Shown: in pieces, positions 1 to 8,280 of the stretch
How the letters are laid out: the number at the start of each line of letters is the position of its first letter
Numbering within the stretch: the stretch's first letter is position 1
DNA from: JADFNO01 sp965369945
Lineage (GTDB): Bacteria; Planctomycetota; Phycisphaerae; Phycisphaerales; SM1A02
Direction: 5' to 3'
NCBI GenBank assembly: GCA_965369945.1
Contig: CBDUST010000003.1
Location: 1 to 49,437, forward strand
Length of the DNA stretch: 49,437 nucleotides
The notes under the pieces: generated by a model
Database searches by the model: none
Told to the model about the DNA's origin: nothing
Seen by the model: the letters and a program-made list of their open reading frames with translations, nothing else
Program-made: the position numbers and the translations under genes

Positions 1-276
1 CACCAATACCCCGCGCTCGCCCACGACGAACCCGGCGTTGTCCACGGGCGGCTTGTCTGAAAGAAGCGCGTAGACCCCCGGTCCCAGCTTTCTCGTCTCG
101 AACTTCACCCCCGTGGGGTTAAGAGGCGGCGGAATCCACCCCTCGGGCGCCTCAAAGTCCCCAAACATCTGCTGTGCCGCCGCCGGCCGGGCAAAACCCA
201 TCACAACCAGCGCCGCCAGCGCGAGCAATACCGTGACAAAGTTGTTTGGGCTGATTCTCGATTGTGTCGCTGCCAT
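1..276 (-). CDS. MBL-fold metallo-hydrolase, N-terminal part (runs off the window)
   Basis: Partial gene: ATG at 276-274, then 92 codons open to base 1. An AGGAG lies 7 bases upstream (284-288). The N-terminus has a basic start, a hydrophobic stretch (about residues 14-28) and an Ala-Gln cleavage-like site (AAAQQ), so it is probably secreted. The remainder ends with a Gly-Val-Tyr / 'DNAGFVVGERGVLV' pattern, which is the opening beta-strand region of metallo-beta-lactamase-fold hydrolases just before the first metal motif. The metal-binding HxHxDH lies outside the window, so activity cannot be judged. Family call is inference from this opening pattern; the exact substrate class (SoxH-like, quinoprotein-relay-like) is unknown. 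Confidence 0.7.
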   Translation of the reverse strand, partial: MAATQSRISPNNFVTVLLALAALVVMGFARPAAAQQMFGDFEAPEGWIPPPLNPTGVKFETRKLGPGVYALLSDKPPVDNAGFVVGERGVLV

Positions 277-621
277 TCCTAAACTCCTTTTCTTCCTGCC
301 AATTACTAATGGTTGGCGCAACTGGCACTCAACAACCCCGATGGGCCATGGCCCTCGGTGGTGCACGCTAGTATCGTTACTGACCAAGGCAAACGCAACG
401 TCTGGCGTGCCAGCCGTGGATTCGCGGTCTAGGCATACCCGACCGGAAACCGACCACCAAGGTTCGGCGGTCGTCACACTCATACTGGCGGCGGCGGGTG
501 TCTGCGAGGATATCATCCCGGCGAACTCGTGCTTGGTGGTCCTGCCGATGATGCTGAAGTTGTCCTGACAAATCGGTTTCGTGCGCCTGGGGGGCGCGCC
601 GACCGCACCGGCCGCGGCTAG

Positions 622-929
622 CCCGTCCTGTTTCAGAACGCAGCCCACCTGCAACGCGAGGTATGGCAAGTATCTCCACACACCAACGACAGCCCGAGTT
701 CAACCGATTGGGAGATTGTCGAACTGGGATTCGCGGCATGCTGAACGACTATTGCCGGAGGGCAGCATGAGACGTCGGTTGAATATCGGAACACGACGGA
801 CAACGCGAACCGCGACGGACCGGCACAGTCTGCTAACGGGGATTATGTTGAACTCGACTCACCGCGTGCATGCACGGTTGCTTCCGGAGGGCGGCGTGAG
901 CGCTGGGCCGAGCAATGAAACAGGACGGG
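622..929. repeat. 308-bp segment bounded by a perfect 14-base inverted repeat
   Basis: CCCGTCCTGTTTCA at 622-635 is the exact reverse complement of TGAAACAGGACGGG at 916-929. The right arm is the tail of dispersed repeat copy A. The left arm is followed at about 693-712 by 'CGAGTTCAAC' plus an AT/GG-rich tract that echoes the reverse complement of the head of the repeat. This suggests two inverted copies, one badly decayed, perhaps a MITE-like element. No coding capacity is seen between the arms. Confidence 0.4.
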
Positions 930-930
930 A
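838..930 (+). repeat. Dispersed hairpin repeat, copy A
   Basis: Starts GGGGATTATGTTGAACTCG and ends TGAAACAGGACGGGA. It aligns with copy B (8465-8548), with roughly 49 of 57 bases identical over the first part and a matching tail. It contains the 12-base palindrome CGTGCATGCACG (865-876). It lies in the intergenic space downstream of the minus-strand gene ending at 1131. Function unknown; REP/MITE-like. Confidence 0.55.
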
Positions 931-1130
931 CAACAAGATAAATACCAGCGCCCGATCCAAGTTGGTCACCGTGCCTTCTCGGTTCTGCCTCGGTTGCTAA
1001 CAATAAAGCCGAATTCGGCATCTTGGTGGACTAGTAGACCCCAAGCCGGTCACGAGCAGTTCTCCCGGGGCCTGCGCGAACTCCATCGGCTGACGCAGTT
1101 CAGGGTTGTCGGAGTCGCCCGGCCGCCGCT

Positions 1131-3368
1131 TTACGGGTAGAGCGTGTCCTCCGTGACGTCCGTGTTATTGATGGGCGAGCTCTCCGGCTCGTAGCTCCCA
1201 ACGGTGGCGGTGTTGGTGAGCACGGCGCCGGCCCCCTGCCCGACAACGAACACGACAGCCAACGCCCAGACGTCTGCCGTAACGGAATCACCCGGAGCCA
1301 GATCGCCGAGCTCCAGCTCGAAGGTCACGGTGGCTGGCTCAGGAACGGTCGGAGGGAACGTCGCGGCCGGTGGCGAGATGTTGACGATGGCGCCCCCGGG
1401 CGGCAGATTGATGGGGGTCGCGTACACGCCCAGCAGCCCGACCGCGTTGATCGTGGCCAGCTCGACCACATCCCGGATCAGCACCCCCGTCGCGGGTTCG
1501 TCCCCGATATTCTCGACGGTCATCGTGTACACAATGAAGTGGTACGTCAGCGCGTCTGACTGCCGATCGTCAAAGACCTCCGACACTTTGGTCAGCCGCA
1601 GGTCGACACCGAGGTCGCGTTCCCGGATCTGCTCGATGTGCAGGCTGCTGTGGTCGCCGAGTTGGCCGTTCGCGCCGAGGGCGCCGGCGGTGTAGAGCGC
1701 TGTGACGTCGAGCGGCAGCGGGCTCTGGATCACCAGGTAGCCTTCGAACAGGAACTCCGGCGCCTCGCGGGAGAACAGCCGCTCGCGCAGGTCGACGCAA
1801 TCCGCCTGCAGCGCCTCGTCGGAGCCCAGCTCGTCGATGGCGATGGGCAGCACCTCCCCGGGGAGTTGATCGCCCGGCGGCAGGGTCAGCGCCAGCTTCT
1901 TGAACAGCTGGACCGACGCCCGGTTGGGGTTGTGGATGTTGACCGTGGTGGTGTAGAACCCCGGCGCGAACCGCCAAGGCGGCTCGACAGTCTGGGCGCC
2001 GCAGACGATCTTGGCGGCGTACTCGAATAGCGACCCAGCGCCGACGTCGACGCGATTGACGAAGGAGTCCTCCTTCCCGTTGGTATCGTCGTCCACCAGG
2101 TTGGTGGCTTGTGACTGGAAGGCGACGAAGAGACCGTCGTCGCTGATCGAATTGTTGCTGAAGGCACCTCCGCTGGAGTTGTCACCCTCGGTGCCATCGG
2201 AGGACACACTCACCCGCGTGGTGGAACCGGTGTGGCGATCGTGCACGAAGATGTCGTTCTTCCCGTTGGTATCCCCGGGCACCAGATTGCCGGCATTGGA
2301 AACGAACATCACGAACCGGCCGTCCCCATTGATGTCCGGGACTCCACTGATCGAATCCCCTTGGGCCCCGTTTGTGCCGACGCTGACCCGATCCGTCGTC
2401 CCGGTCTGGAGATCATGCACGAAGATGTCGCGGAGGAGATTGGCGTCGCCGGTGACGAGGTCTTCCGCCATCGAGTCGAACGCCACGACGCGGCCGTCAG
2501 CGCTGAGGGCCGAGTTGTCGCTGTCGCCGTTCCCTTCCGTGCCGTTGGTGGCGACACTGACCCGCACCGTCGTCCCCGCCTGGCGGTCGCGAACGAAGAT
2601 GTCCTCATTTCCATTCCCGTCGCCGGCTACGAGGTTGGTGGCGTGCGACGTGAAAGCCACCCAGCGACCGTCGGCGCTCAGCGCCGGCTCCGCGCTGGCG
2701 CCGTTGCCCTGGTTACCTGCGTTGGTCAGGCTGACGCGCTCGGTGGCGCCCGTGTCCCGATCGTGGAGGAAGACATCATGCACCCCGTTGCCGTCGTTGG
2801 CGACGAGATTCGAAGCCGAGGAGGCGAAGGTGACAAAGCGGCCGTGAGTGCTGATTTTGGGGTTGTTGCTGGGTTTGTTCCCTTCCGTGCCGTCGGTGGC
2901 GACGCTGACCCGAACCGTGGTGCCGGTCTGCCGGTCGTGGACGAAAACGTCCCGCTCGCCGTTGGTGTCGCCGGCCACCAGGTTCGACGCCTCCCATGCG
3001 AAAGCGACGAAGCGACCGTCGGCGCTGATCGCCGGACACCCGGGGTTGTCCACCGGGTCCGACTGGGTGCCGTCCGATGCCACCGAGACCCGCTCGGTCT
3101 GGCCCGTTTCCCGGTCGTGGACGAAGATGTCATAGCTGTCGTTGGTATCGTCAACTACCAGATTCGCGGCAGCGGACGCGAAGGCGACAAAACGGCCATC
3201 GGCGCTGATCGCCGGACACGGGCTGTGCCCGTCGCCTTCGGTGCCGTCGCTGGCGATGCTCACCCGGTCCGTGGCCGTCGCCACCGCCGTCAGCAGGAGC
3301 AGTCCGAGCAGCGGCAAGATCCACAAGATACCGGAAGGAAACGAAACCCTGGAGAGATGCAAACCCAT
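1131..3368 (-). CDS. Secreted seven-repeat beta-propeller (TolB/PD40-like) protein with DUF11-like C-terminus
   Basis: 745 residues from ATG 3368, chosen because GGAGGT (3373-3378) precedes it and a signal peptide starts there (basic start, Leu-rich core, ending ATAT). Seven tandem repeats of about 62 residues follow, each with 'ISADGRFVAF', 'NLV.GDTNG', 'DIFVHDR.TG.T.RVSV': the PD40/TolB-type propeller strand pattern. Seven copies predict a closed seven-bladed propeller. After a spacer of about 150 residues, the C-terminus ('YTMTVENIGDEPATGV...') resembles the DUF11 beta-sandwich of surface proteins. Probably an extracellular or surface scaffold; no catalytic residues seen. It stands alone on the minus strand. 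The strong DNA-level repetition also yields many spurious frames over the gene. Confidence 0.85.
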   Translation of the reverse strand: MGLHLSRVSFPSGILWILPLLGLLLLTAVATATDRVSIASDGTEGDGHSPCPAISADGRFVAFASAAANLVVDDTNDSYDIFVHDRETGQTERVSVASDGTQSDPVDNPGCPAISADGRFVAFAWEASNLVAGDTNGERDVFVHDRQTGTTVRVSVATDGTEGNKPSNNPKISTHGRFVTFASSASNLVANDGNGVHDVFLHDRDTGATERVSLTNAGNQGNGASAEPALSADGRWVAFTSHATNLVAGDGNGNEDIFVRDRQAGTTVRVSVATNGTEGNGDSDNSALSADGRVVAFDSMAEDLVTGDANLLRDIFVHDLQTGTTDRVSVGTNGAQGDSISGVPDINGDGRFVMFVSNAGNLVPGDTNGKNDIFVHDRHTGSTTRVSVSSDGTEGDNSSGGAFSNNSISDDGLFVAFQSQATNLVDDDTNGKEDSFVNRVDVGAGSLFEYAAKIVCGAQTVEPPWRFAPGFYTTTVNIHNPNRASVQLFKKLALTLPPGDQLPGEVLPIAIDELGSDEALQADCVDLRERLFSREAPEFLFEGYLVIQSPLPLDVTALYTAGALGANGQLGDHSSLHIEQIRERDLGVDLRLTKVSEVFDDRQSDALTYHFIVYTMTVENIGDEPATGVLIRDVVELATINAVGLLGVYATPINLPPGGAIVNISPPAATFPPTVPEPATVTFELELGDLAPGDSVTADVWALAVVFVVGQGAGAVLTNTATVGSYEPESSPINNTDVTEDTLYP

Positions 3369-3470
3369 GCTGACCTCCAACCTTGTGCCTCCCGAAAACT
3401 CCATCCGTGGACCCACCGTGGTTCGGGCCCCACACCGCATTCATTCTACTCGTTGGCATCAACAGGCAAT

Positions 3471-3503
3471 GTCCCCTTTGCAGGTGACGCCTGCGCAGGG
3501 GAC
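3471..3503. repeat. 33-base palindrome, copy 1 of 2
   Basis: Outer arms GTCCCC/GGGGAC and inner arms GCAGG/CCTGC around TGACG make a two-step hairpin. A related palindrome with the same plan (C-run, 5-6 bases, AGGTGAC-CCT centre, 5 bases, G-run) lies at 15040-15070, just before the serine recombinase. The shared core is AGGTGACRCCTG. It could be a REP-type element, a recombinase or operator site, or a terminator-like hairpin; there is no T-run. Confidence 0.45.
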
Positions 3504-3640
3504 GTCGCCAATGTATGCCAATCAGTAGAACCCGGGTGCTGTGGCCCGGAAGCGCGATAGGCCACTCGGATTGAGTTTTCGGGAGGGACAGCCAGTCGTC
3601 TGCTCCATACTGATGCCATTCAGACTTCGTGGCTGAGAAT

Positions 3641-3659
3641 GGGGATTATGTTGAATTCG
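3641..3659 (+). repeat. Dispersed hairpin repeat, truncated copy C
   Basis: GGGGATTATGTTGAATTCG is identical to the first 19 bases of copy B at 8465. Similarity stops after this point. It lies about 260 bases downstream of the stop of the minus-strand gene ending at 3917, the same relative position as copies A and B. Confidence 0.5.
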
Positions 3660-3916
3660 CGACCCGGAGTGGCCGGAATCTCGCTACCGGACTGTCAATC
3701 CGGTGGTCTTGGCGTTCGCGTCTCGCCCTCGTGAACTCAGCTTTCGCAGCGACAATACAGCACTGTCAACTCTTCTGCACTCTTACTTGTCGAACCTTGA
3801 AGCGCCTCTCGACTCTCCACTGCGCAACTTGCCACCTCGAACATCACGGTGACGGGTTCTGATGTTCAGTTCTCATGCGCATTCGGATTGATTGATTCCG
3901 TTTGGGGGTTGCACGA

Positions 3917-5218
3917 TCATCGCTGTGTGTAGGCGTCGAGCAACTGGAACATCTGATCGTACATATCCTCTAAGTACGTCGTATTAAGGAGCACGTGATC
4001 AAACTCGGCGATTCGTCGCACGTACTCATTATGTACCCCTGCAATCTCACCAATCCTCTGCTTGGCTTCCGCGGCGGTCGTGCAATTCTCATACTGATAC
4101 GTTTCATTCTCAGCCTGACTGCGTGTGGCGTGGAGATAAACAAAGACGGCATTATCTGGATACAGTCCACGGAAGCGCGCGAACTGGTCCATATTTGACA
4201 CGACGATTTGCGGCGTACCTTCCCCTAGGTTTCGTTCGATCTCTGAACTTCTGACGGCATACTCTACCCCGGCGAAATCCGTGCCTTTATGGAACAACCA
4301 ACGGAGATCGTACTCCGGAGCAAACTCACCCTTCACTCCGATAGCAACCATGCCGTCTCTCTTATCCTTGGCCTTTGCCTCTCGACGCGCCTTCTTCGAG
4401 ACGATCCGAATCCGCTCGCTGCCAATAGTGTTGAGGACCTCCATGAGCGTGCCCTTACCTGCGCCGGAAGCGGCAGCAACAACGAAGAACGGAGGGCGAG
4501 CAGACTTCGATGCGCGCTGCTGTCCGCTTCGATACGCTCTGACGATATTCGCCATCTGCGCATTTAGGTCCTCGAGCGTCGTGTAATTGAGCAAGACGTG
4601 GTTGAATACATCGAGCTTGTCGACATAGCGAATGTGCATCGTTCGGATCTTCTCGGCCCGTACCTCCACTGAGTCAGATTCTGGCATCATCTCTCGCCAC
4701 TCGGCGAAGAGCTCGGTCACGAATGCATTGACCTTCCCCCAGTTCTGCAGCCGTGATGCTCCAGCCAGAAGTCGGAAACGCCGAAACAGCGCTTCTTGTT
4801 GCTGCTCACTGGCCGGGTTGAACAAGTGTCGCTGGCTATGGATTTCAAGCAATCGCTGTCTGTCCACGGGCGATGAGATGTATATGGCTACGATCTGATC
4901 GTGAAACAGCTGCTGAACATCCCTCACGACTCGAAAATCACTGAGTACGATGAAGACATCCTTCCCCCGATCGAGTAGCGCTCGGATCTCATTGGCGCGA
5001 ATGCCATAGCGCCGATCGTTAAGGACATACGCAATGTCGAATGTTTGTGTATCGATGATCTCTGAGGTGATAATGTCATCCCACCCCGAACGCCTGGGTC
5101 GTGTCGAGTACTTCGGGGCGACTAACGCTGCGACGTGCTCGTCGGTGCACATGGCGCGCATCAAGCTAGACTTGCCTGATCCAGACGCTCCGCTCAGCAC
5201 AAAGAGCCGTCCAGGCAT
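3917..5218 (-). CDS. Tandem guanylate-kinase-like P-loop protein (two GK domains)
   Basis: 433 residues, ATG at 5218. Two P-loops are visible: GASGSGKS at residues 10-17 and AASGAGKGT at about 249-257, the second like the GxSGAGKGT loop of GMP and ribose-bisphosphate kinases. Each half ends alike ('FNHVLLNYTTLEDLNAQM' near 205, 'FDHVLLNTTYLEDMYDQM' near 406), which shows an internal duplication. Domain 1 keeps 'YSTRPRR' (38-43), the GMP-kinase TTRxxR signature; domain 2 has 'VSKKARREAKAKD' there instead, so its acceptor probably differs or is lost. Last gene of a three-gene minus-strand unit, 6 bases after the Nudix gene. Likely a nucleotide kinase or nucleotide-sensing switch; true substrate unknown. 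Not housekeeping gmk, which has one domain of about 200 residues. Confidence 0.8.
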   Translation of the reverse strand: MPGRLFVLSGASGSGKSSLMRAMCTDEHVAALVAPKYSTRPRRSGWDDIITSEIIDTQTFDIAYVLNDRRYGIRANEIRALLDRGKDVFIVLSDFRVVRDVQQLFHDQIVAIYISSPVDRQRLLEIHSQRHLFNPASEQQQEALFRRFRLLAGASRLQNWGKVNAFVTELFAEWREMMPESDSVEVRAEKIRTMHIRYVDKLDVFNHVLLNYTTLEDLNAQMANIVRAYRSGQQRASKSARPPFFVVAAASGAGKGTLMEVLNTIGSERIRIVSKKARREAKAKDKRDGMVAIGVKGEFAPEYDLRWLFHKGTDFAGVEYAVRSSEIERNLGEGTPQIVVSNMDQFARFRGLYPDNAVFVYLHATRSQAENETYQYENCTTAAEAKQRIGEIAGVHNEYVRRIAEFDHVLLNTTYLEDMYDQMFQLLDAYTQR

Positions 5219-5224
5219 CTGCGC

Positions 5225-6562
5225 TCAACTCCTAGCCACGAATCGAACGAATTCCGCGAATCCCTCGAGAAGATCTGAGTACTCGAGATTGATGGCTAGC
5301 AGATCGTCAGTGAAAGTCTTCTCCTCGATTCCTTCGGCCTCGGTCTTGTGAATCCAAGAACTGAGATCGCTGACCGTGATCAATCGATGATCGGACGCCG
5401 CACCAGTCTCTTCAGCGAGGCCGACAAGCTTCTTCATCTGTTCCGGAGTATCGAGATAGTCTCTTGGCGCGATGAAGAGATAGACGTCGCTTCGAAAGAC
5501 CGTCCGGCGGGTGGACACCGTTCCGTCCGCTCCATGGATTCGCCGCTTCGAGACACGAGTTACCGTTAGCGGGTCGCCGTCTGACGAGGTGGCACGAAAC
5601 ACGATCCAGTCCTGCTTGCCGAGGAAGGTGAAGGCTTCCAGGTAGCTTCTCTCGGTCCGCTTCTTGGGCAGCCAGTCGCCAAAGTTAATGATGTCGCCCA
5701 GTTCGGCCTGCGTATACTTGGTAAACTCAGCCTCCGGCAAGAACAACTCCTCAACCAACTCCCGACTCGCGGTCAGCAGCGATGACGAGTCTCCAACATC
5801 AACGTGCCCGCCTATCGACTTGTCCCACAGCAATCGGTTGTCCTTGGTGGACTCACTTCTCTTGTGGAGCAGCAGTTCTCCCTTCCTGTTGAACACAAAG
5901 CCCCAGACCGAATAGCGTGTGAATCGAGTTGTATAGAAACAGCTTCGCGGAAAAATGCCTCTCGGGACGCCATCTCGATCGTAAAGCTCTATCAACTCAT
6001 CGCCAGGCTTCGACAAGTACACGCCACCGCGAGCAGGATCGATGCAGAATTCGACGTAATCGACAAGCTCCTTGTACAGTTCGTCCTCTGGATCGACCTT
6101 CCGATAGGAAGAGATATTCGGCATTCGATGCAAGGTTGGCACTATCCATAGAGTGTCATCCGCTAGGACAATGTTCAATGGCAACCGCAGATTCATCTGC
6201 TGAAGCACAAGTCGCTCCTCAACGTTCTTCGCGGCATCGGTTCCCTTAAGGATGCGTCGGGTTTCACTTAAGAGGCCGGAATCAGTGGACCCCCCGGCGA
6301 CTCGGCGGCGGTGAACCGTCAGGAGTGTGTAGCTCATTCTCGAGGATGTGGAATAATCATCAGCGCTGAGTTCCTGATTGAAGTTCTCACTGTCACTCTC
6401 GTAGAGAATATGTACCATCAGTCCTGGGTTTACGTCAAGCAGGTCGGCAAACAGCCTGCTGCTGTCCTCAAGGAGTGGATGAAGTGGGTTAGTGCCAAGT
6501 ATGATCACTCGGTCTTCGCAGTTACCGATGATGTCTAGTAATGATGGTGATTGCGAGTCCAT
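5225..6562 (-). CDS. Nudix hydrolase with an unassigned 200-residue N-terminal domain
   Basis: 445 residues, ATG at 6562, AGGA about 12 bases upstream. A Nudix fold occupies about residues 215-370: 'SVWGFVFNRKGELLLHKR', then the Nudix box 'GGHVDVGD...SRELVEEL' (G252, D258, R267-E268, E271-E272). The box has one extra residue between D258 and R267, and Asp replaces the usual first Glu. REx2EE is intact, so metal binding is plausible. The N-terminal domain ('VIILGTNPLHPLL..', then 'VHILYES' and 'LPLNIVLADDTLWIVPTL') looks like an alpha/beta sensor; I do not recognise it. Middle gene of the unit: 28 bases after the GK-TIR-like gene, 6 bases before the tandem GK gene. Expected reaction is hydrolysis of X-linked nucleoside diphosphates; substrate unknown. 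Confidence 0.8.
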   Translation of the reverse strand: MDSQSPSLLDIIGNCEDRVIILGTNPLHPLLEDSSRLFADLLDVNPGLMVHILYESDSENFNQELSADDYSTSSRMSYTLLTVHRRRVAGGSTDSGLLSETRRILKGTDAAKNVEERLVLQQMNLRLPLNIVLADDTLWIVPTLHRMPNISSYRKVDPEDELYKELVDYVEFCIDPARGGVYLSKPGDELIELYDRDGVPRGIFPRSCFYTTRFTRYSVWGFVFNRKGELLLHKRSESTKDNRLLWDKSIGGHVDVGDSSSLLTASRELVEELFLPEAEFTKYTQAELGDIINFGDWLPKKRTERSYLEAFTFLGKQDWIVFRATSSDGDPLTVTRVSKRRIHGADGTVSTRRTVFRSDVYLFIAPRDYLDTPEQMKKLVGLAEETGAASDHRLITVSDLSSWIHKTEAEGIEEKTFTDDLLAINLEYSDLLEGFAEFVRFVARS

Positions 6563-6590
6563 CCAGCGTGGTTCCTAAGGGGTAAGAGGT

Positions 6591-7733
6591 TTAAGAGCGG
6601 CGAATATCATCGAGCCAGTCAGTCACGATAGCCTTCAGTTCGAGTGCCTTCGAATAGGATCTGTGAAGATCTTTGATTAGATCGAACGGCATCGGAGGGA
6701 GTGAAGAGTGCCGGAGGATCAGACAACGCTTCCTTTGGAGATGCATCATGCCAAGCTCATACGCGACGTTGGGGCTGAAGGTGTAGTCCTCTTCTGGCTC
6801 ATCAAAGAGAGCGATGCCATACTTACAGCAATGCAACACAGCAATCGGATTGTAGACATCCGATGTGATGTCCCATTCCTTCTGATCTGCGCGAACGCAG
6901 TGGAAGCCAGATCGATCTATCTGTTCTGCGATGAACTTGAAGACGAGCAGGTTCGAGTCACGGAACTTCATCATCAAGAACACATTGCGGTCGTAGGGGT
7001 ACGTCTCTACTCTCCTTAGGATCTCGTCTCGGTGGCCTATTAGCGCGCGAGGAAGGCTAAAACTCTGGTCTGGTGCTATAGGAAGAATATCGAGCGGCGG
7101 ATCCGTGTACTTCGCAATGAGACCTTGAATCAGCCGCTGGAAATCGCGTTTGACAGAGTTGTTGATTACTATCTCGTTGTACAAATCTGGGTGAGTCAGA
7201 TAGTCGTCCCAGACCAGGTCCTGTCGACTCAACCGGAATTTTATCTCCGCTGCGTCGTACCCGTCGGCCTTGAGGCGACGACGGACTTGGGCACCGTCGG
7301 AGTGTACGAAGACTGCAACCGTACGGACGCGCGAGTAGTCTCTTCGGAGCTGCTGAATTACATCGAGACTTCGTACAATAATGAACGTGCAGTTGAATTG
7401 ACGAAGAGCGGAGTCGACAGCCTCTTTTTCGAACGCGTAACGCTCGCCTCCATACTCATAAACATAACAGTGAGACCCGTTGAATCTGGCAGTGAACTCG
7501 TGCTCGGTCACAAACTCAAGATCGAGCTTTGCTCCGTGCTTGATTTCTTCCGGCCGATGATCTCTGGTGGTGAACTTCCGAACGACTGTCGCAGTGCCAC
7601 TTGGCTGGTACTGCTTGGCGATGTAGGACACCATGTCGGTCTTTCCGGTGCCCGCCGCGCCGTCGATCAGAAAGAGGAACTTCAAGCCTTGCACTCCATA
7701 AATGCCTGAAACCCCTTCTTGTTCTGTCGACAC
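6591..7733 (-). CDS. Guanylate-kinase-like domain fused to a TIR / deoxyribosyltransferase-like domain
   Basis: 380 residues. Residues 17-210 have a full guanylate-kinase layout: P-loop GAAGTGKT (25-32), 'TTRDHRPEEIKHG' (55-67), 'YEYGGERYAFEKEAV', 'VFVHSDGAQVRRRL', 'NEIVINN'. Residues 248-372 change fold: 'NVFLMMKFRDSN', 'RADQKEW', 'IALFDEPE', 'SPNVAYELGMMHLQRKRCLIL' and 'PFDL', the pattern of TIR-like / nucleoside 2-deoxyribosyltransferase-like proteins, with E326 as candidate catalytic Glu. Start is GTG 7733 with no clean ribosome site; the internal GTG at residue 14 is possible. First gene of a three-gene minus-strand unit. Inferred: a nucleotide-sensing GK module controlling an NAD+ or nucleotide-cleaving effector. 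Confidence 0.75.
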   Translation of the reverse strand: MSTEQEGVSGIYGVQGLKFLFLIDGAAGTGKTDMVSYIAKQYQPSGTATVVRKFTTRDHRPEEIKHGAKLDLEFVTEHEFTARFNGSHCYVYEYGGERYAFEKEAVDSALRQFNCTFIIVRSLDVIQQLRRDYSRVRTVAVFVHSDGAQVRRRLKADGYDAAEIKFRLSRQDLVWDDYLTHPDLYNEIVINNSVKRDFQRLIQGLIAKYTDPPLDILPIAPDQSFSLPRALIGHRDEILRRVETYPYDRNVFLMMKFRDSNLLVFKFIAEQIDRSGFHCVRADQKEWDITSDVYNPIAVLHCCKYGIALFDEPEEDYTFSPNVAYELGMMHLQRKRCLILRHSSLPPMPFDLIKDLHRSYSKALELKAIVTDWLDDIRRS

Positions 7734-8280
7734 GCCGGTCAGGAGACAAGAGCCCCTGGAGTGGGTTATGCAGTATCGTATTAGATCCGAATCAGACGGG
7801 GGCGATCAGCGGCTACGCGGTGTGGGAGACGAGGTTTAGATTCGAGGTTCTGTTGACGCGCGACGAATGGCAAGCGAAGTTTAGCGGCCCTACGGCCATG
7901 TGGTTCGGGGCATGGGGACGGGACGGTGCGACCAATACCTACGGGCAGCACTTTGGACCGTCGCTTTTGCGTCCTCGCTGACACAGATCTGGACAATTAC
8001 GAGCCGCCGATGCCAAAAGAGTGATCCGCAACCCCTTGTTTGACAGCTGTTTAGAGGCATAAACGGCCCGATCCCATACCCGCGACTGTCGATCCAGTAG
8101 TCCGAGCGTTTAGCTACCAAGCTTCGGTCCTGTCGAAGCCGGTGTCGTGCGCCGACTGTCCGAAACAGTGGTAAATGCAGGGTCAGCATTACCCGCGAAT
8201 GGGTACGCATGAGCCGTTCAACAGAAGCGGCCTTACCGGACGAGCATTCCGACTTCGCGCGACCCTCTCCGACCGACCTA

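Larger units (their letters stand above)
277..1130. other. Gene-free stretch containing degenerate repeat copies
   Basis: No open frame here has a recognisable protein, a good ribosome site or a family pattern; those present look like chance frames in GC-rich DNA. What it does hold is repeat material: a full copy of the dispersed hairpin repeat at 838-930, a perfect 14-base inverted repeat (622-635 against 916-929), and a partial unit near 747-775 resembling the 'CCGGAGGGC' part of the repeat. The rest may be decayed mobile DNA. Confidence 0.5.
3369..3916. other. Intergenic stretch with palindrome and repeat fragment
   Basis: No supportable gene. It holds a 33-base palindrome (3471-3503), a 19-base head of the dispersed repeat (3641-3659) and a tRNA-anticodon-like hairpin at 3687-3703 that I do not accept as a tRNA. 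This is the left edge of the accessory region. Confidence 0.5.

Noticed and set aside
838..930. Repeat copies as integron attC sites (GTTGAAY fits the GTTRRRY core)
   Set aside because: No RYYYAAC partner at a plausible distance on the other side in copy A or B, and no tyrosine integron integrase in the window.
2232..3560. 442-codon plus-strand frame over the propeller gene
   Set aside because: Antisense to the tandem repeats; the Val/Gly/Asp periodicity is a by-product of the repeated coding strand.
3660..3735. tRNA-Asp-like anticodon arm (stem CCGGA/TCCGG, loop CTGTCAA, anticodon GTC at 3687-3703)
   Set aside because: The flanks do not form a T-arm (TGGCG against CTCGC mispairs) or a 7-base acceptor stem, so no cloverleaf; it may be a tRNA relic or chance.
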